Assembly (NCBI RefSeq): GCF_030463535.1
Contig: NC_132879.1
Location: 39,090,597-39,154,596 of the forward strand
Reading direction: 5' to 3'
Length of the DNA stretch: 64,000 nucleotides
Source: Salminus brasiliensis
Taxonomy: Eukaryota; Chordata; Actinopteri; Characiformes; Bryconidae
Shown here: positions 12,801 to 26,639 of the stretch, one piece after another
How the letters are laid out: each line of letters starts with the position of its first letter
How positions within the stretch are numbered: position 1 is the stretch's first letter
Program-made: the position numbers and the translations under genes
The notes under the pieces: model-generated
What the model was told of the DNA's origin: nothing
Database searches by the model: none
The model's input: the letters and a program-made list of their open reading frames with translations, nothing else

Positions 12801-13666
12801 AAATTTGTTTCATCAGCATAACAAAAAGCCTAAATGATGGCGTTAGAGCTAAAATCAGGTCATCTGACGCACACTCACCCTTGCCCTCAGGCCCAGGATG
12901 AGCTGTGCTCTTTGTCTGTAACTCAGCAAGTGGGGAACAGTCTCTGTGACCATGCAGACAAACTCCTCCAGTTTCCCATAATGTAGGACATTTTTCTGCT
13001 GCAGAACCTGCCACATAAACGCAGACATCAAGTGTAAAGGTGGAACCAAGAGCCGCAAAGAGGACAGAGGCAGTGTGGACCCTGAAGAGGACAGAAAATA
13101 ACAATGTTTAAAAAAAGAAACAAAGCCCATTTTGCCTTATTACATTACAGTTCTTGTCAATAGAACATCTTACATTTTACTTCAAAAGATAAATATTAGA
13201 TAAATAGGCAAAAAAAAAAGTATTATTATTATTACTACTACTAGATTCGTACACTTTAACTCCGTGATAATCTTCAATTTGTTTATTTTGTATTTTTTTT
13301 AATCATGATGTAACTTACACCACTAACTGTTAGCTAGGTCAGTAGCATTATCACAGTTTAACCCATGAGGTTAATGCTACCTAAAGCTCACTAGTCAAAA
13401 TGATAAATGACAAATACCAGCTAACAAACTATCAAACAGAGAAACAGACGTCTGCACTTGCCTGAGTTCTATCTAGCTAATACACCAATGCGCATTTTAT
13501 TAAGGGCTACGTTAGCACTATTAAATAATGAAAAGCCAGCGAGCTAATGTGGTGACACTGGACTAACGCAATTAATAACGCAAGCATGAAGCGACCTTCA
13601 CCGCGTAGGACCCACAAATAATTGTATACCTTGATCTCTGATTCTCTGTAACTCCTGTTTCTCCAT
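6804..13666 (-). CDS. TINF2_N / AT-hook / 14x C2H2 zinc-finger protein (gene 2, complete)
   Basis: Exons on the minus strand: 13630-13666, 12879-13081, 12033-12128, 11751-11846, 11519-11629, 10504-10645, 8689-9454, 8556-8584 and 6804-8188. All splice in phase to 954 residues. ATG at 13664-13666 begins MEKQELQRIRDQ. Residues ~15-195 match the TIN2 N-terminal domain (LRLLVPPLHLMSAFMWQ, EVFPVEYGQKYDKAL, TLSWLTP). Residues ~229-493 form an acidic linker ending in two AT-hook motifs (GRGRPRK ~449-455, RRRGRPP ~467-473) and KxE SUMO-type sites (FKAE, VKVE). Fourteen C2H2 fingers with TGERP linkers fill ~532-921. Exon 8 is only 29 nt. It is probably a nuclear DNA-binding regulator. The TINF2_N domain suggests protein contacts like those of shelterin TIN2, which is inference. 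Neighbours 1-4272 and 47867-52919 are paralogues with the same exon layout. Confidence 0.9.
9850..10060. repeat. Fragment of a teleost interspersed DNA repeat
   Basis: The phrase CATTTTCAGCACTGCAGTGA, followed by CACTGGCATGGCGGTGGT, resembles a widespread fish DNA-transposon-derived repeat. It sits in intron 6 of gene 2. Ends are unclear and identity is from memory only. Confidence 0.4.
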
Positions 13667-14360
13667 TTCAAACAAACAGATGATAAATAGTGTGTAACTT
13701 TAAGGCTATTTTCTCGTAAGCATTAGCCACCTAGCATGGCTTGTTGTGTATGTAAGTACAGTGCTGAAGCGAAAACTTCCTGAAGGCGAATTTCAAAACA
13801 AAAGCTCGACAGTGACAGCTCTCCAAAGAGGGTCAGCTTCATTGGATATATTATAAACAATATTACATTTGTTGTGTTGTTTTATAATATTCTACCAGCC
13901 AATTAGTCCATCAAATTGTACTAACCAAAATCGATCAGCAACTCGTTTGTTTGTTTATTCAATCACACTTCGAGCCTAAACTATATAGTTATAAGTAAAT
14001 GCGTATTGGTTTATTTTTATGTTCCTTTTGTCACAAATATCTGGTATAGACCCGTTTCACGTCAGTGCAAAAGTACATTACACCTAGGTCAGGCTTTACT
14101 TAGCTGCAATAGCTGCAACTAAACACCTCCTATGATTTTGTATAAGCCTTGCTCATGAGGAGGAATCTCAGCCCAGGTCCCAAGGCAAAAAAAAAAAACA
14201 AACCCTACTACTACCATTACTACCACCATATTTCACTGTAGGTATGGCATTCTGACTGCTGTGTTTGCTTTACACCAGACATAATGAGAATTACACCATC
14301 CAGAAATCCAAAAATCTATTGTTGACTCATATTTCCAAAGATTATTATCCCAAAAGTCTT
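13667..14360. promoter_or_regulatory. Upstream region of TINF2_N zinc-finger gene 2
   Basis: This lies just 5' of the minus-strand ATG at 13666. It includes the sequence that must carry the promoter and 5' UTR, but no distinct TATA box or CpG island is visible. Beyond 13900 it is ordinary AT-rich intergenic DNA. Confidence 0.3.
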
Positions 14361-14369
14361 GTGCTCTGT

Positions 14370-14605
14370 GATTTCTGCCTGTGAGGAGCTTGGTGTATTC
14401 TCTGTGTTGGTTTCCTCTGGGTGCTCTGTTTTTTCTTTTAAAAATACACCTGGTTGGCTATGCTAAATTGCCCCGAAGTGTGAGTGAATGGACGTGTGTG
14501 GTACCCTGTGATGGACTGGTGCCCTGTCCAGGGGGTATTTTTGCCTTGCATTCAGTGATTCTGTGTAGGCTCCGGACCCACCGTAAACCTGACTAGGAAG
14601 AAGAG
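14370..14605 (+). repeat. Teleost interspersed repeat (GATGGACTGGTGCCCTGTCC type)
   Basis: Phrases such as GTTTCCTCTGGGTGCTC, GTGATGGACTGGTGCCCTG and GTAGGCTCCGGACCCACCG match a very common fish dispersed repeat. The copy is diverged and seems to lack its 5' part. Recognition is from memory of the consensus. Confidence 0.65.
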
Positions 14606-15600
14606 GATGGGGGGATATATTGGCAGCAACAAAGAAAACATATTTAATTCTAATGATAAACAGCAGAGTTGAATTCTGACTATTTTAAACATAACCACAC
14701 AAATGTCATAGGAAAATCACAGAGAAAATGAAATACAAGAAGGCTGTACTGCATGTAGTTGGTCCAAACCAGTCTATCTACATTCTACAGTCCTTGATGA
14801 TTTGGTGTGTTTGATTTAGACAGAGGACAGAACTGAGACTAGCTGTAGCGTTGCTGTAGCATACACATGTTCGCAGCTGGGAAAAGCATCAGATCTGCAT
14901 CTCTTTGACCAACACAGTGCTGTCTTCCAATTCAGTACTGATGATTTGTACAGCAGTGAATATATCCAGCGTTGCGTGAAACCTGTGTTGTTGAGCTTAT
15001 CGTTGTTTTATTAACCTGCTCTTATCACACAGGACATTGAAGACTAATAGACAGTTGAATTAAGTATAGCTAGGCCTCACTCTCAGATTTAAGCGCAATG
15101 ACAGATTCAGTTCTTTTCACAAGGGTGGAGACCCATTGTAACCAAGAACAGAATAGGTTTGACTGTTGTTGTCTTGTTACAAAAGTTGGCACGGAAGCCA
15201 ATAAACTAAACTGTGGGTGATTAGAGAGTGTGAGAATATAGTTCAGAATACATTTAGACACTGGCAGCGCAATAAATACGTAATTAGCTTGGCACTGCCT
15301 TTCTGCCTTTTAATCTTTTAATCGTAGCAACAGAATTCATGACCAGGGTTTCTAAACATTTGCATGTTATGTCCATGCATAAAAAACAAACCCACACTTC
15401 ACAGCACTCTTCTAAAAAGTAGAGTTTAAAAGAGGATACCGCGGACAAGGTTGGGATTCTTAATTTGGTCTTAAACACTTGACTGGATGAGTGTGCACAA
15501 AAAGTTGAATAAAATTTCCTCCTGCCATAAGCTTGCCTAGATTTTGCCTGCTATTGTAACCATGTCAGCTCTAGTCAGGTCTGACAATATTTAGTGAGGC
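14606..15600. other. Gene-free intergenic stretch
   Basis: AT-rich DNA without recognisable genes. Short ORFs on both strands have no family character, and no RNA gene or clear repeat is seen. Confidence 0.5.
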
Positions 15601-15609
15601 CATGAGCTA

Positions 15610-15955
15610 CAGATCAGGCAAAATCTGGTTTGCCATCAGCAGCCGGAGCCTGAGAGAGCACAGTTTGCCTTACTCTGGGTGGGTAGATGGCTTTCTGTCC
15701 CCGCATCAGCGTAATCCTGGCTGGCACAGCGTCTGCTAGCCGCAGCATCAGAGCTGGTTACCCATCTCTTTCCTCTGAGCGTGCTGGTTGCCTGGTTACA
15801 TTAGCAGCAGTTTTGAAAAGAGGCAGTGGCTGGCTGTGCATGTGTCAGAGGACGCATGTGTCACTCCTCACCCTCCAAATGTCGGGAGCATTACATGTGA
15901 TAAGGGAGAGTACTAATAAGTTGGGTTGGGTATTTAGCAACCACAAAATTGGGTA
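15610..15955. repeat. Teleost SINE-like interspersed repeat
   Basis: GC-richer island (GCATCAGCGTAATCCTGG, GCATGTGTCAGAGGACGCAT, then TAAGTTGGGTTGGGTA) in AT-rich surroundings. It resembles the diverged fish repeats at 36280-36580 and 37790-38040, read in the opposite sense. The 90-residue ORF it carries is not a gene. Confidence 0.45.
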
Positions 15956-15964
15956 TTAAAAACT

Positions 15965-16445
15965 TTGACTGAGTGGCCTGATCTAGTACGACTGTTGGTG
16001 GCTTCAAAATTTTTCCATTGTAAAAAGATGGAGGCTACCATGTTGTTGTTCACTTTCAATAAATTTTTTTGTCTTCTTCCCCAGATCTTTGCCTTAACGC
16101 AATCCTGTCTTAAAGGTCTACGGACAGCTCTCACAACCTCACAGCTTGTTTTTCACTTAATATACACCATTAACTATGAGGCCTTATACAGACACGTGTG
16201 CATTTCTTATTTTGTTAGGAAATTAAGAACAGGTGGACTTGTAGAAGTAGCTTAAGGAGCACTGAAATAGGCAGGATGCAGCAGAGCTGAACTGCGAGTT
16301 TCATGACAAAGGGTCTAAAATCTTAATGCAATATTCAATCATGGATTTTAATGAATTTACAAAGCACTTCAAAAACCTGCTTTGCTTTGTCATTGTGGAG
16401 TATGTGTATAGATAAGAGGAAATATATTGAATCCATATCAAGGTT
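15965..16445 (+). mobile_element. Non-autonomous or 3' remnant of a Tc1/mariner-like element
   Basis: The order GTCTTCTTCCCCAGATCTTT, AATCCTGTCTTAAAGGTCTA, GGCCTTATACAGACACGTGT, CAAAGGGTCTAAAATCTTAATG and GCTTTGTCATTGTGGAGTAT matches the 3' region of a common fish Tc1-like transposon whose consensus includes CTTTGTCATTATGGGGTA. No transposase reading frame survives. Confidence 0.6.
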
Positions 16446-17504
16446 CAGTTAAACAGAAAAGATAACATGATTGTAGATGCATATTGTCACTGTCCAATGT
16501 AAAACATGTAAATATTGACTTTACATGAGAAGGCAAACATGTTCTTAACTTTCAATAGAAGTCAGTGTAAAATAAGTCTTCTTTAAAATAAGAGTAATGT
16601 CGAGCATTTCTATTGCTCTGTTCATCCAGAATTATTTTACATAGTGTACAGAGCAGCTACAGGTGCAAAAAACAAAGAAAACGGTCATAAATGGAGATAC
16701 ATTGATTTCATTGGACAGCAGCCATATATGATGGTTCAAACTGAATTAAATACATTTAACAAACACCAAAGTAATACTCAAGTGCCTAAAAATATTTGGT
16801 GAAAAATCTAAATAACATGATTTGTCTCTGCCGACTGGTTGCAGTATGATGCAAAGCTCCGCCCATCCACATATGTTTCAGTGACAAAACAGCCCATTTT
16901 CCATCTCGTTTTTCCCCTCTAAACTGTCTGTCCATCTTCACCTGGACCTGGAAACACCCGGACATGGAGTAGCCGAGTTGTAGTGGAACTTACATGAACT
17001 GCACTTTTACTGTTTAAATATTACATTTACCTGACAAACTGGGAATCCAGGGGGGAAATCAGCTCTGCTTCTGCACAAATTTTACAACATGGCAGAAATT
17101 TGACATTTTCTGAAAATCTGATTCCTTCAGAATGAGAGGGGATGAAACCATGGCGTCCATGTTTTCTACAGTCACTGTAGCATGTAGCAAGTAGCACGTT
17201 CCACGTGATCCGCACACATACTCTATAGCTGTTAAAGAACTTACCGTCCTTGTCCAATCCACCATGATTCACAATGATCTATTCCTTTGCTGTATCAGTG
17301 AAAGAATGACTGAAAAATGATGAATACCATTTATTATAGTACATTTTTCAATAGTTATGCGTCTTTGGGTCACTCTTGAGTTCTCTGGAAGTTCTAGATA
17401 CGGCACTGACTGACCAAGACTGTCAGTTGTTTGAAATGAGAAAATGGCTGCCAGAACTTCAGTCAAAGAGCCGCTGTTAAACGGATACTTATACAGGATA
17501 AAAT

Positions 17505-17935
17505 ATACACTAATCAGACATAAAATCAAAAGCACTAACAGGGAAAGTGAGTAACATTGATTATCTTATTACAATGACACATTAAGGCATGGCATATACT
17601 ACATATTATGCAAGAGTGAACCATCAGTTCCTGATGTTGATGTTTAAAGCAAGGAAAATGGGCAAGTGTAAGAATCTGAGCCATTTTATCCAGGGCCAAA
17701 TTGTGATGGCTAGACAAGTGGTTCAGAGGATCTCCAAAATGGTCATTTTTGTGGCATGTTCCTGGTATGCAGTCATCAGTACCTACTAGGCATGGTTTAA
17801 GGAAAGACAACCACTGAACTGCAGACAGGGTCATGGGTGCCCAGGTCTCATTGATGCACTTCATGGAGGCCCTACCTTGTAACTTATAGGACTTAACGGT
17901 CTACAATGACCTTAAAATTAAGTGTATTGTCATTA
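17505..17935 (+). mobile_element. 5' fragment of a Tc1-like DNA transposon
   Basis: It begins TATACACTAATCAGACATAA, the diverged start of a common fish element (consensus TATACACTGATCAGCCATAA). It continues with AATCTGAGCCATTTTATCC, GGGCCAAATTGTGATGGCT and CAGGGTCATGGGTGCCCAGG, which follow the same consensus. The rest of the element is missing and the frame is broken. Confidence 0.65.
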
Positions 17936-20320
17936 GCTTGGCACTAACATAATACTAGAAGCTCATGAGGGCTTCTATGGGGTGCATTATTATGGATTTG
18001 TATCTCACTACATTTTAATAGTTCACCACTGCTCAATATTACCATTGCAAATGAACAGAAGGACAAAACTTTGACTTTAGTGCTTCTCCTAATTAGGATT
18101 TAGTGAACCTGTAATATCCAATTCCAATGATCTCACAGATCTTAAATTTACTATATATTCAGTGAATAAGCTTTAGGTAAATGTGTTAGCTACCACTGTG
18201 GAAAGTCTTTGCCTTGTTTGCATTCCACTAAACTTCCATGAGCATTCAACTTGCTCCAAGTACTTTCATTACAGTATCAACTAGATTTCTTTTTTTAAAA
18301 AGGACTACAAGCATACTTGTCCCCTCCCCAGCCTAACACCATCCCCTCAACAAATGTTCAGTTTTAAGCAACATATTATTTATTTAGTTAGTTTCATGAC
18401 TCAATAAATAAACAAGCACAATAAAGAAAAAAAGTGACCAATTAGAAAAGATGGGGTGATACTGTAGTGATGCAGGTAGGGCAGAGTACTTTCAAATCCA
18501 TTCATGGTAGAGAAGTACATGCAGGAAGTCGTAAGGCAAAGTAGTACTCAAATAAAAACATACCTTTTCAAAAGTATGACAAAGCATTCTGAAGCATTAC
18601 AAATAAAGACACACGTAGATTCATATTGAAATAAAATGGCTATATTTGTGTTGCAGACATCCCTGCCTGTTCCCATCACCACTGCTGTTCTTGGGGAAGT
18701 TTCTCTGCAGTTAGCCATTTCACATTACGCCTGTCTCAGAAACTCCCGTTAACTATTATTGTACCCACCTGCTGATGCATGGTGATTTAGTACTTAGTAA
18801 GTAAATTTTGAAGTCAAAAGTATTGTCAAAATACTGAAATCCAGTTCTAGTCACAAGGCTCACACTGACTGGCTCCTAAATGCTTGACATCTACTTATAC
18901 ACTCAAGAAGCTCATTTATACCTGTTTCACATACAAATAGGTATATAACTACATACATACAAAAGTAGCCCACTTTCTAAATGTTACGTTGGTTATGTAT
19001 GAGCAGTGAGACTTGATTCCCTATATATAATGAACACAAAAAAACAAACCAAAAACAAAACACGTATTTATGAAATGCAACCTTCACGTCACAGCAGTAC
19101 AATATATACAATCAGGTGAGCAAGTCTGGCCACCCTCAATGACAATGAGTGAAAGAGATAATGCGTTTTACTGTGAAATATTTTCCTTCATGTCAAAACA
19201 TTTTCTTTTGTTAATGATTCACTGACCGAATTAAACCATTGTCTCAATTCTAGAGATCCATCCAAACTTTTAAACCCTAAGATTATTTTACTTTAGTTAG
19301 TATTTTCGTTTGCTACTACTGTTGACAGTTTTTGCCTTGTCTGAAAAGCCAGAGTTAAAAAAGGGTCATCTTATTTCACAGTTTGTGGGATGGTAAGGAA
19401 TTCCTGATACCCAAATGTTTGTGCACAAGCACTAAAAAAAGGAGTTTTCCATAATGTTTCCCCTTTTAATCCAAAACCTTCACATTGGCATTTTACCTTG
19501 GTATGTGATTTATCTGAACACTGTGACATCATGCACCATTTAGGTGAACAAGGGGTTTAATACTGAACATACTTAGGTAACATCTGACAAGTTCTCATCA
19601 GATTGAAGAGCACAATCTGACCCTTTGTCAGATCTTTAAGAGACCCCTGTTGTTTTTCCAAGTATTCAGTTTTGGCTTATTGGCTACCTTTTGGCAGTTC
19701 CGTCCACATTATGTTTTCACTGAACCATACTGGCCTCATCACAGCGATTTCTTCCCTCACTGTGCATTTCATCTTTTGGGTTACTCAGTATGGAACTCGT
19801 ATCTTGACAGCCTTCTATGACACTGGCCAGAAGATGCAATTTTGGATTGGATCCCGTATGCAAGATTGGATCCTGTTGCATTTCTGTATTTCTAGAATTC
19901 TACAAAATCAATTACCTATAGTATACCTATAGCAATTACCTACCACAGGTGTTAACAGAAGGACCTTACCTATCGAGTTAGTTAGTGGTTACATGTACTG
20001 AGCATAGAATGCCCCGCAATTTAAAAAAGCTCTCTACCCCTACAGTTAGTGTCTGAATGAGGGTTTGGAACCAAATGTAGGTTTCTGAATAGACATTTTC
20101 TACTACTTTTTAAAACAGCTCAATTTGTGACTTTAACAAATAGGTTGTATTCATCCAAGCACCACATGATAATTGCTGAATTAAGTAGCTACACTAAATG
20201 GCTTAAATGTCAATGTAAGTATGCAGCTGTCCAGTCTCCATAGTGTCACCTTCTACATAGAACTGTTTTGTCAAATTCTGCCCTGGTCAGCTGTAAGTGC
20301 TCTTATAGTGACATGAAAAT
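17936..20320. other. Gene-free intergenic stretch
   Basis: AT-rich DNA with scattered short ORFs, none with recognisable domains or splice-linked coding pattern. No RNA gene is recognised. Confidence 0.5.
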
Positions 20321-20324
20321 GCTT

Positions 20325-20475
20325 AGGGTAGGGGTGTCCAGCCTTACCAGCAAAGCGCTAGCGTGGCTGGAGGTTTTCATTTCAAACAAGATGGAGCTCA
20401 CCTGACTCAACTTGCTCAATCAAGTGGTTGTAGTCTAGACTGAATCCTGCATTAGTACCCCTGGAGGTTTAGCAG
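20325..20475. repeat. Short teleost interspersed repeat
   Basis: The run GTGGCTGGAGGTTTTCATTT, then AACTTGCTCAATCAAGTGG and CTGAATCCTGCATTAGTACC, resembles a dispersed fish repeat with phrases such as GCAGGTTTTCATTCCAACC. The copy is decayed. Confidence 0.4.
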
Positions 20476-21970
20476 AATTTTTTCACTTAGTCAGATCATT
20501 TAAGCCTAAAGTTAAGACCTTTCTCTTATAGGCTATGTTATCTGGCTAAATGAGAAATTAAGTTAATCAGGAAGTTCAAGCGCTTGGTTTCCATAGTTCT
20601 TTCCTGTTTAATGACTGTGGTTAGGTTTTCTGTACAAAAAAGGGGTACAATACTGAACACCCATTTGGTACAATATTGTAATTTTTAGAATCTATAACTT
20701 AAAGTAGTTCACATTCAAATGGCTCTGATTCATTATGGTTCTTTACAGAACCTTCATCTTTACTTAAAAACATCTTTTGTAAAGGTATAGTGTCTCTAAT
20801 TTGCAATACAGTAGAGTTTGTCAAAGGTGCCATAGAATGCATGTCTTCTGTATTTTTAGTTGTTACTTGTCTATATAGAAAACCCAGATGCAGTTTTACA
20901 CGCCCATTTGCAACTCTATTTGGTATTTGACCCTAGAATAAAACAGGCCACTGTTTCCTTTTATTTTAGAGTAATGTTTTAAGCAATGCTCTGATTGGAT
21001 TGGCTCAAAGGCACTAAATGCATAAAAGAATGTAATTTTTTGGGTAATTATTCCTAAAAATAATGCTGCGTTCACATGCTAGACCAAAGAACGTACTTCC
21101 TACGTGTGAAGTCGTACTTACAAACATGTCAGTTTCAAGTGCTTTGTTGCCGGAGTAACATGACAAATGGTAGCTAATGTAATGCTAATAACATGCACCG
21201 TGCTAACAGAGTAGTCTGTTTGCTATAGGTAGAACAATAAATAGCAGTGTTATATATTAAATTAAATGCACACAGTTTAGAGCTAGTGTGCACGAACAGC
21301 CATTAACAGTGGCTGCACTGTTTTAAAATACAGAACAGATGTTCATGTGCGACTTGCATTTGTATTTACCATGATTCTGACAGCATGTGAACACAGCCGA
21401 AGTCTCTCTGGATAGTGCTGCTATCCTGTCGGCAGGCAGATTGGCTTGCATGGAATGCTGATAGGCTAGGATTAGCTTTAAGCAAAGTGCAGATACCCAC
21501 TCGTTTCCTATGCTTTTTAAGTGCCTTCTCAATTACAGGCATCAAGTAAATCCATGGTTACAAGGATATTGCTTATGTGGGATTTGCATTTGAATTATAG
21601 ACAAAAGTGGGAGGTTCAAGGTATGTCAGTTCCATGTATCAAACTATGCCAAAATGAATAGTGTTCCATTCTATGGCACCTTTAAATGAGGCACATTAGA
21701 CACATTTTCATAATGCCATTGATAAAGGCAGAATGTCAGAATTTATGGTTTTGTTTTTCTACATGATTATGAAGATGGAAATGTAGACAGTATGTAAAAC
21801 GTGAGCTTAAACACTAAGCTTTCATTATGTATTATTGCTAATTATGTTAATGCTTTAGGAGCCAGTGGCAATTGTAATAACAGTCCACAAGAAACCCCCA
21901 GTTCTTCAAAAATAGCTTCTTAACTGTTGTCAAGAACATCCTTAATAAATGCCGTATGAAAAATGGCATT
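20476..21970. other. Gene-free stretch and presumed 3' UTR of the C2H2 gene
   Basis: AT-rich DNA upstream in coordinates of the minus-strand zinc-finger stop at 21971-21973, so its left-adjacent part must hold the 3' UTR. No canonical AATAAA on the minus strand is obvious within the first few hundred bases. No gene is seen. Confidence 0.4.
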
Positions 21971-23995
21971 TCAGTAAGCAACAGCTTGTTTCTCTGCAGC
22001 ATGTCTTTTCTGGTGTTCTTTTAAGTACCCTGATCTGAGAAAAGTCTTCCCACACTGCTCACACTTAAAGGGCCTCTCTCCAGTATGTTTTCTTTCATGA
22101 ACTTTTAGAGAACCTGGGTGTGAAAAGCTCTTCTCACACTGAGTGCACTGGTAAGGCTTCTCTCCCGTATGTATTCTCTGGTGAACTTTCAAAGCACTCG
22201 ACTGAGAGAAGCTCTTCCCGCAGTGAGAGCAGTGGTATGGCTTCTCTCCCGTGTGCATCCTCTGATGGCTTTTCAGCAAGCCCGCATGAGAGAAACCTTT
22301 TCCACACTGAGGGCACTGGTAAGGCTTTTCTCCAGTATGTATTCTGACATGGATTTTTAGGGACGGAAGATGAGAAAAACTCTTTCCGCACTGCGTGCAG
22401 TGGTAAGGCTTCTCTCCAGTGTGTATCCTCTCATGAACCTTGAGTGAGCTTGGATGAGAGAATTTCCTACCGCAATCAGAACAGCTGTAAGGCTTCTCTC
22501 CAGTATGTAGTCCCTCATGATCCTTCAGTGAGCTTGGATGTGAAAACCGCTTGCCACACTCAGAACAACAAAAGGGTTTCTCTCCAGAATGCATACGTTG
22601 ATGTTTTTTCAAGAATTCATGCCTCGAAAAACTCTTCCCGCACTCAAAGCAATGATAAGGCTTCTCTCCAGTATGTATTCTTTCGTGTAACTTTAATGAG
22701 CCTGAAAGGGAAAAGCTCTTCCCGCACTGAAAGCACTGATAGGGCTTCTCTCCTGTGTGTGTTCTCAGATGGCCTGTTAATGAAGCTTGGTGAGAAAAGG
22801 TCTTCCCACACACTGTGCAGAGGTAAGGCTTCTCCCCAGTATGTGTTCTTAGGTGGGTTTTTAGAAACTGTGGCCTTGAGAAACTTTTCTCACAGTAAGA
22901 ACAGGGGTAACACTTTTTCTCTGGGTTACTTAACTGTGTGGAAAAGATGACACTCTGAAAACTGTTGGTTTCTTCACCAAACTCTATATTTCTTGGTGTT
23001 TCCTCAGACAACGTCTGCTCTTCTGGTTCATCTTTCACGAGCACATCAATGCCTAAAACACAGACTGTGATCAATGAACAGTGATGAGAATCATAGGGTC
23101 ATGCAATGCAATAGTCTACTCGTGATATTAGTGAAGGGGCTGTTTATGCACAGCAGGGGTTTTCAATCTACAAGGACCTGTATCTTGTCATATTTGCCAT
23201 GTTCATCACAGTTGAATTTTCATATTGCACATTTTGGACATTCATGTTTTGTTTTTTTGCAAAATGCTAGTATTTGCTCTTCTGGTAAAGGCTAGCTGCA
23301 TTTCATGGCCTTGTACTTGTACTGAGTAATGACAAAGTTGAACATATCTATCATGCAATACTGACAGCCATAGGAAACCTATTCTATTATTCACATTCAC
23401 ATAATAATACATATGTAACTTGGAGCCACAATAAGTCTATTCACTAACTCAAGTATTAGGGGGGTCTGCTGCTGAATCACGATTGGTGAGTTGCTGCAGC
23501 TGTTCTGTAACAGGCCTGTAAGCCAGACCACAGCCCTCTTTTTTAACAGTAAATATGGGCAAATAAGCAATATTGGCCAAATAAACCCAAAGAATATGTT
23601 AGCTGGATTGGTAATACTTAATTACAGTATAAAGGAGCATGTAGTGAATTTTCTATCGTGTCTCCATCTAGTCAGACCAAAGGCCCTGGTTAATAAACAG
23701 CAGCCTTCTCGCTGGATGTTAGTTCTCCTCCGTTATTGAGGGCTGGGTTATTGATCAGCTGACACCAAGTCAGGAATCACTTTGCAATCGCTGAGACCTC
23801 ATTTAACTTAAACCGTTATTCCCCGATAAAGGCGAATCAGAGCAGTCTCCGGGTCTATTTTAGCTCACCATCTATGCTGGTTTCGTACTGCTCCGTTTTA
23901 ACGCCACACTCCGGGACTCTCACTTCTTCATACTCCTCCTTCGTGCTGCACTGCATCTGCACCACTTCGGAGAAAAACACTACAGGCTGATACAT
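21971..23995 (-). CDS. C2H2 zinc-finger protein with 11 fingers (two exons)
   Basis: Exons on the minus strand are 23869-23995 and 21971-23052, splicing in phase to 402 residues. ATG at 23993-23995 begins [15 protein letters not shown]. Residues 1-90 are a short acidic leader with two KxE SUMO-type sites (VKTE, VKDE). Residues ~91-393 carry eleven canonical C2H2 fingers joined mostly by TGEKP linkers, the pattern of sequence-specific DNA binding. No KRAB, BTB, SCAN or TINF2_N domain is visible, unlike the other zinc-finger genes here. It is probably a nuclear transcription regulator; targets cannot be inferred. The exon 1 leader resembles those of the large fish-specific gastrula-type C2H2 families, which is weak inference. 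Orthology cannot be assigned from fingers alone. Confidence 0.88.
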
Positions 23996-24439
23996 TGTGC
24001 TAAAACCCCTAAAGGATCCGAACACTTACAATTATCAGCATAAACAGAAATAACTAATCGCCTGGTACTTCTGATAGCCACCTTCTTCTGCAGGCGGATG
24101 GCAGATCCACTAACCAGACGAAGAACATACTGCCCCCTACTGTCTGAAACCCATGAAGTCGAACGAGGGATTCGATGCCGTTAGAAGACCTGGACGACTA
24201 GTTATGACTAAGTTTATAGTAAACAGCACGAGAGAAAATGTGTTACTTCACTCTTTAGGAATGTAAAAGGTATGTAGAAACTCTGATATGAGTCTTTGCA
24301 TAAAACATTTAGGATGAAAAAATCTACTAGGTAAACTGGTAAACATGTGTATTACTTCACATTATGTTTCGATGTTTCATTCATTAATATTTAAACAAGC
24401 AAAATAGGTTTAATAGATGAATGTGAGTGTGTGAGGCAA

Positions 24440-24483
24440 CCCCCCCCCCCCCCCCCATGTTTTTTTTTTTTTTTTTTTTTTTT
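24440..24483. repeat. Homopolymer pair: C17 then T24
   Basis: Seventeen C from 24440 to 24456, then ATG, then twenty-four T from 24460 to 24483. Lengths may carry assembly error. Confidence 0.8.
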
Positions 24484-25029
24484 GTAATTTTAGGATAGTA
24501 AATGTTTTATGTTAGAACTTTTTAGTATTATTTAATATGAAACTGAACATGGAAAACATGCCTTTCACCAACAGTCAGTTTGCATATACTGTAGAACCAG
24601 TATTTACCAGAGAACTAAAGCATGTGCTGTGGTAAATGCAGTGTTTACTACTAGAAACTCATTTCAGAGATCAAAATGAGTTGTTTTTACTAGTAATAAT
24701 ATCAGATCTGCAGATCTATACAGTCGTTCTGGCTAGTCATATTATCACAACGACATGTAACAGCATCCCAAATGTAATTTTTACTACTGATATGTTACCA
24801 TTGACTTACATGGAATTTTACTCTCTTACCTGTAATTACATTAGTACTAGTAAATAATTCAGTTACAGATATCTACAATTATGTTTATACTCGTAGAATT
24901 GCAACCCCAGATATCTACAATGCCGTTCTGACTTGTAACCAACTGAAATCTATCAGTAATTAGAAAGCAATCCTGCCACTTAGTGCAAACTAATATCAAC
25001 TGGTTCAACTGATGGCCTATAAAAAGATG

Positions 25030-25535
25030 TCTGATACCAAGGTGCCACACAAGAAACATCTCATAGTGGACCTACCAACCTTACTGCTGCAAAACATACT
25101 GATGGTACTGGTTACAGAAGAATTTCCAAACTACTGAAGGTTCCAGTGAGCACTGTTGGGGCCATAATCCAGAAGTGGAAAGGACATCATTTCACCATAA
25201 ACCGGCCAAAACCAGGTGCCCTCCACAAGATTTCAGACAGTGGAATTAAAAGAATTATCAGACCACAGTTTACTCAACAACATTTAGACAAGTCTGTGAA
25301 ATACTGGGTGAATATAGTCTGGTCAGATGAGACCATAATACACACCACCATATCTGGAGGTCAAAAATACACAATTAATACATTTGTAGAGCCCCTGTCA
25401 GCAACAGGCCTTTTGAATTATCGTAACTTCCCCCCCATATGACATCCCAGTTGTCGTGGTAATATGGCTAGTGTCAGAAAGGCTTTGAAGAGGTACTTAG
25501 AGGAAGGAGGTAAGACCTCATTTCAGACAGTAGGC
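25030..25535 (+). mobile_element. Decayed Tc1-like transposase fragments (element A)
   Basis: Reading plus-strand frames around 25146-25442 gives VPVSTVGAIIQKWK and NRPKPGALHKISD, typical of the helix-turn-helix and GRP-linker region of Tc1 transposases, and then VWSDETI, the first catalytic-Asp region. Much of the middle and all of the C-terminal part are missing. A second short piece around 25464-25530 (MASVRKALKRYLEEGG) may come from another copy. It is interrupted by the element at 25553. Confidence 0.65.
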
Positions 25536-26440
<905 letters not shown>

Positions 26441-26639
26441 GATTGATTACTCTGATCCTTCCAGTTCTGTCCGCATATCCTCCACTAGTTTAGGGACTGT
26501 ATGCTCTCTGGACATAAGCTGTGTACTGTTCTCTCTACCTGCACGCTAGCTGCTACTTATTCCTGCACTGTACTGTTGTTTACTTACAAGAAGGCACGCA
26601 CCACACTATATTCATATAGTAACTTAGTCTGGACCTTTA

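Noticed and set aside
22000-23000. Regular 84-base repeats that could suggest a CRISPR-like or satellite array
   Set aside because: They are the coding repeats of C2H2 zinc fingers; the minus-strand frame is open and every unit has the Cys2His2 pattern.
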